This document shows, one piece after another, positions 61,142 through 64,000 of a stretch of DNA of 64,000 nt. The notes under the pieces were generated by a model. That model made no database searches and was not told the origin of the DNA. It worked only from the letters and a program-made list of their open reading frames with translations. The number at the start of each line of letters is the position of its first letter. Within the stretch, counting starts at the first letter, position 1. The stretch lies in NCBI GenBank assembly GCA_963974345.1, contig CAXBBW010000014.1:62001-126000 (forward strand), written 5' to 3'. The translations under genes and the position numbers were made by a program. Origin of the DNA: RHLJ01 sp963974345 (GTDB lineage Bacteria > Bacteroidota > Rhodothermia > Balneolales > Balneolaceae).

Positions 61142-64000
61142 TCAGTCGTCCACTCCTGGTAAATTGGCTTTATCAGGCGTACTTTGAATCCATATTTTTT
61201 TATCGAAGGTCTTTTTTCTAGGGTACACTTCATCCAATGTATTGGCTTCAAATAAACGGCCGTTCATCATTACATGTGATATAGTATTTGTATTTCTGAG
61301 TTCATCCAATGGATTCTCATCAAGAATTACTAAATCCGCAAGTTTACCTACTTCTATTGAGCCAAGGTCTCCATCCAACCCAATAGCTTCTGCACCAATA
61401 ATAGTAGCTACTTTAAGTGCTTGGTGATTGGTTAATCCACCTGAAGCAACTGACCATAACTCCCAATGATAGCCAAGTCCTTGAAGTTGCCCATGACTTC
61501 CCACACCAATTAAGCCGCCTGCATCAACAATTTGTTTCGCTTTTTCAGCATGTTTTGGGAATATCTGTTCATCATCCATCGCCCAAAAATCTCGGCGACG
61601 AGTACTGGAAGCTAGAACGTCGTTAGGTGTGAAGTTGGCAAGTTTAGAGTCATCATACACATTTTCACGCGCATAGAAAAAGTCCTCAGCAGAAGGTCCT
61701 CCATAAGCTACCAGCATAGTCTGAGTTACCGCCATTTTCGCATCTGCTACCGTTTTTACTAAATCATTATAAATTGGATATATCGGAAGATTATGCTCAT
61801 GACCTGGATAACCATCAATCAATTGCGTGATATTCATTTTAATGTTTAAACTTCCTTCAGTGGTTGGCATTAACTTCTGTTCTTTAGAAGCCATGATAAT
61901 CCATTGCCTTTGTTCACGGTTTCCTACTCGGTACATTTTGATGGACTTAGTGTCAAAGTACTCGCTGTATTGTCGAAGTACTTCTTTGGTATGTTCCAAG
62001 CTTTTCAACTTATAACCCCAGAAACCAACACCAGGTCCTGTAGAATACACTCTTGGTCCAAGCGTCATCCCAGCAGTTACCATATCGCTATAGGTTAATA
62101 CATCGGTTGTTCCAGTTTGAGGATCACGAGTTGTAGTAACGCCATACGCTAAGTTTGCAGCATAACTCCAAGGTTGAGTTTTATGAATACCTCTAGTCAC
62201 TCTTAAATGTGCATGTGTGTCAACAAAACCTGGAGTAATTGTTTTACCTGATAGGTCAACTACTTCAGCGCCGGTTGGTACATCTAAGGTTCCAGTCCTT
62301 CCAACAGCGGTAATTCTATTATTTTCTACTAAAATATCTCCTCGTTCAATTACCTCATCACCATTCATAGTGATAATTCTAGCATTTTGAAGAAGCGCGA
62401 TTCCTTCTGGGATATCCTTATTATAGAGTACTTCTATTCGATATTCCTCTGCTTGATATTCAGAAAGAGGTTTTTCCTTTTCTTCATCAGTTTCAGGTTC
62501 ATCCTCTTTTTCTTCAGCTTCTTCTGCTGATTTTTTTGCTTCCTCTTCCGCCTTCTTAGCTGCTTTAACACTATCTGCAAAAGCTTTTGAATCACTTAAA
62601 TTGTATACGAAATACCCTTTCCCTAATGACCAATGAACCTTTTCGGAATCTCCAGACCAATGAGGAAATTCTCCACCAATTACGGTGAGTTTTTTAGCTG
62701 GGAAAGACGCCCCATCAGGATTTGATACTGAAATGTTGACCACATTTCCAGTTACAGGTACAGTAGCCGTATAAATTTCATTATTTACTTGAGCAAGTAC
62801 CTGATCGCCTTCTGGTGCCATAAACAAAATACTTGCCTCACTTGGCGATACTGGGTCGGTTGTGCCATAGGTAGAAATCCCCGTAATTTTAACGTGTTCA
62901 TCTACATCGGTTCCATCCCATCGCATTGAAATAAGTTGACCATCGTTATCAGTCATATAAATACGATCGTTTGCTTTCACAAAGTGAGGATTTGTGCGCC
63001 CTTTTCTGAGATCTATAAAAGTAGTTGCACCTCCATTCGCTGGAATCCATGCAATTTCATCTGCAGCTGAAAAGAAAGATCCACCTGTGCCAGAACTTAG
63101 GTAATCGAATTTACTACCCGTTAAAAATACAATTCTGTCACTGGTATATGACCATACTGGTTGCGAATAAAATGCTGATTCTTGAGTCAACTTTTGAGCT
63201 CTTGGTCTACGAGCTTCAGGCTCAATCCTATAAATGTCACCACCTTTAGCCTCATCCCAAGTTACATATACAATGAACTTTCCATCCGGCGACCACGTTG
63301 GCTCAGCTTCAGTAGCTTCGCCTTCGGTTAGCTTTCGAGGAGTCCCATCTGGAAAATCCTGAACATATAAATCACCAAGTGCAGTAAAAGCTATTTTTGA
63401 TCCATCTGGAGACGGAACTGCATCTCTGATTTGAGTAATCAGCGCTTCTTTATCATCACTAACTGGGTATTTGAATGTTAACTTTGGACCTAGTTCCAGT
63501 TCTACATCTACTTCAAAAGGAATATTTTTCACTGTTCCATCTGCTATAGAAAGATTATGAAGCTTCCCTCCGTAAAAAAGAATCAGACTTTTACTATCTG
63601 GAGTGAAACTCATTGCTGGTAATACACCAAGTGTAGCTTGAGATTCTTGGTCATCACGTTGCACAGGATATGCCAACCAGTTTTCTTCACCAGTTTCAAT
63701 ATTTCTTAAAATTAACGCCGTTTCAGCTTCATGACGAGTTCCATAAACCAACCATTTTCCATCCGGTGAAGTAGTAGGTGTAAACGCCGATCCATATTTA
63801 GAAACTAAGATAGAATTATCACCAGTTTTGCGATCATAAACTCCAATAGAGTACTGTGGAAATTGAGCATTATAATTCCATGCACCGTTTCTTCTTGAAT
63901 AATAAACATATCTTCCATCTGCACTAAATGCAGGATCTATAGCTTTCAGACTTGTTGAACCATCAACAATCTTAGTTCCACCGCCGCTGTCTTTGTGAAT
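61142..64000 (-). CDS. TolB-type propeller fused to amidohydrolase (5' end outside window)
   Basis: The frame is open to the window end, with 953 codons visible and no start; in-window ATG or TTG codons are internal. The first two thirds are PD40/TolB-like propeller blades: DPAFSADGRYVYYSRR, PTTSPDGKWLVYGTR, PSPDGSKIAFTALGDLYVQD, PTWSPDGKFIVYVTWDE. A charged linker of alternating Glu and Lys near visible residues 480-515 follows. The last third is an imidazolonepropionase-like amidohydrolase: ITPGFVDTHAHLRV with the metal HxH, GSHGQLQGLG, and the C-terminal GSIEVGKLADLVILDENPL. Such secreted proteins are common in this phylum; the substrate is unknown. Confidence 0.9.
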   Translation of the reverse strand: MHKDSGGGTKIVDGSTSLKAIDPAFSADGRYVYYSRRNGAWNYNAQFPQYSIGVYDRKTGDNSILVSKYGSAFTPTTSPDGKWLVYGTRHEAETALILRNIETGEENWLAYPVQRDDQESQATLGVLPAMSFTPDSKSLILFYGGKLHNLSIADGTVKNIPFEVDVELELGPKLTFKYPVSDDKEALITQIRDAVPSPDGSKIAFTALGDLYVQDFPDGTPRKLTEGEATEAEPTWSPDGKFIVYVTWDEAKGGDIYRIEPEARRPRAQKLTQESAFYSQPVWSYTSDRIVFLTGSKFDYLSSGTGGSFFSAADEIAWIPANGGATTFIDLRKGRTNPHFVKANDRIYMTDNDGQLISMRWDGTDVDEHVKITGISTYGTTDPVSPSEASILFMAPEGDQVLAQVNNEIYTATVPVTGNVVNISVSNPDGASFPAKKLTVIGGEFPHWSGDSEKVHWSLGKGYFVYNLSDSKAFADSVKAAKKAEEEAKKSAEEAEEKEDEPETDEEKEKPLSEYQAEEYRIEVLYNKDIPEGIALLQNARIITMNGDEVIERGDILVENNRITAVGRTGTLDVPTGAEVVDLSGKTITPGFVDTHAHLRVTRGIHKTQPWSYAANLAYGVTTTRDPQTGTTDVLTYSDMVTAGMTLGPRVYSTGPGVGFWGYKLKSLEHTKEVLRQYSEYFDTKSIKMYRVGNREQRQWIIMASKEQKLMPTTEGSLNIKMNITQLIDGYPGHEHNLPIYPIYNDLVKTVADAKMAVTQTMLVAYGGPSAEDFFYARENVYDDSKLANFTPNDVLASSTRRRDFWAMDDEQIFPKHAEKAKQIVDAGGLIGVGSHGQLQGLGYHWELWSVASGGLTNHQALKVATIIGAEAIGLDGDLGSIEVGKLADLVILDENPLDELRNTNTISHVMMNGRLFEANTLDEVYPRKKTFDKKIWIQSTPDKANLPGVDD

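Overview
The window is AT-rich, gene-dense chromosomal DNA from a Gram-negative bacterium of the FCB group, most likely Bacteroidota or Balneolota. The grounds are these. Secreted proteins repeatedly have signal peptides ending in xAQ. Shine-Dalgarno sites are mostly weak. Lipoproteins have short lipoboxes ending in SC or GC. LVIVD-repeat proteins, tandem M16 peptidases and a DnaE carrying its own exonuclease domain are present. Intergenic sequence contains the GTCATTCTGAG- and GTCATTTCGA-type palindromic repeats common in that group. I saw no rRNA, tRNA, CRISPR array, prophage or transposase gene.

Layout. 0-5.4 kb: the 5' part of dnaE (minus strand), a lipoprotein, and a umuDC-type cassette split by a 23S-intervening-sequence (four-helix bundle) gene. 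5.6-12.4 kb: housekeeping genes (2-hydroxyacid dehydrogenase, crcB, ilvE, ppc, tag) with a 0.94-kb island of palindromic repeats. 12.6-15.3 kb: a lipoprotein, a second repeat island and an APC permease. 15.5-19.6 kb: a minus-strand sulfide/persulfide operon (two YeeE/YedE proteins, a CstB-like persulfide dioxygenase-rhodanese, TauE/SafE) diverging from a GntR/UTRA regulator across a 28-bp palindrome. 19.6-34.5 kb: an M16 peptidase pair, DinB, a glycosyltransferase with a metallophosphoesterase, OsmC, a glutamine synthetase-like/kinase/HAD cassette, M20 peptidase, DUF1684, aldo-keto reductase and DUF302 genes. 34.5-42.8 kb: gcvP, then three secreted beta-propeller proteins, the last with a His/Met/Asp-rich metal-binding-like insert. 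43.7-45.4 kb: a ZIP transporter, a decayed arsC and a stand-alone receiver. 45.6-58 kb: a YdbS/YdbT-MFS operon, a two-component system, and a divergent PDZ-NEW3-ABC transporter operon. 58-64 kb: thioesterase, a predicted outer-membrane protein, a large lipoprotein, and a TolB-propeller/amidohydrolase that runs off the end.

The strongest points for a second look are listed here. The UmuD homologue has lost both catalytic residues (Ser to Ala, Lys to Arg) and is separated from UmuC by an S23-type gene. Two 71-bp repeats each form two hairpins whose loops are complementary to each other. The CstB-type sulfur operon faces a GntR regulator across a near-perfect palindrome. The histidine kinase/response regulator diverges from a PDZ-NEW3-ABC export-like operon across TTTAAC/CTTAAC direct repeats at near-helical spacing. 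A previously functional arsC is now a pseudogene next to a ZIP transporter.

I cannot point to one proven new system. The best candidates for undescribed biology are the PDZ-NEW3-ABC operon with its two-component system, the LVIVD-LVIVD-YVTN(MDHS) cluster, and the catalytically dead UmuD cassette.
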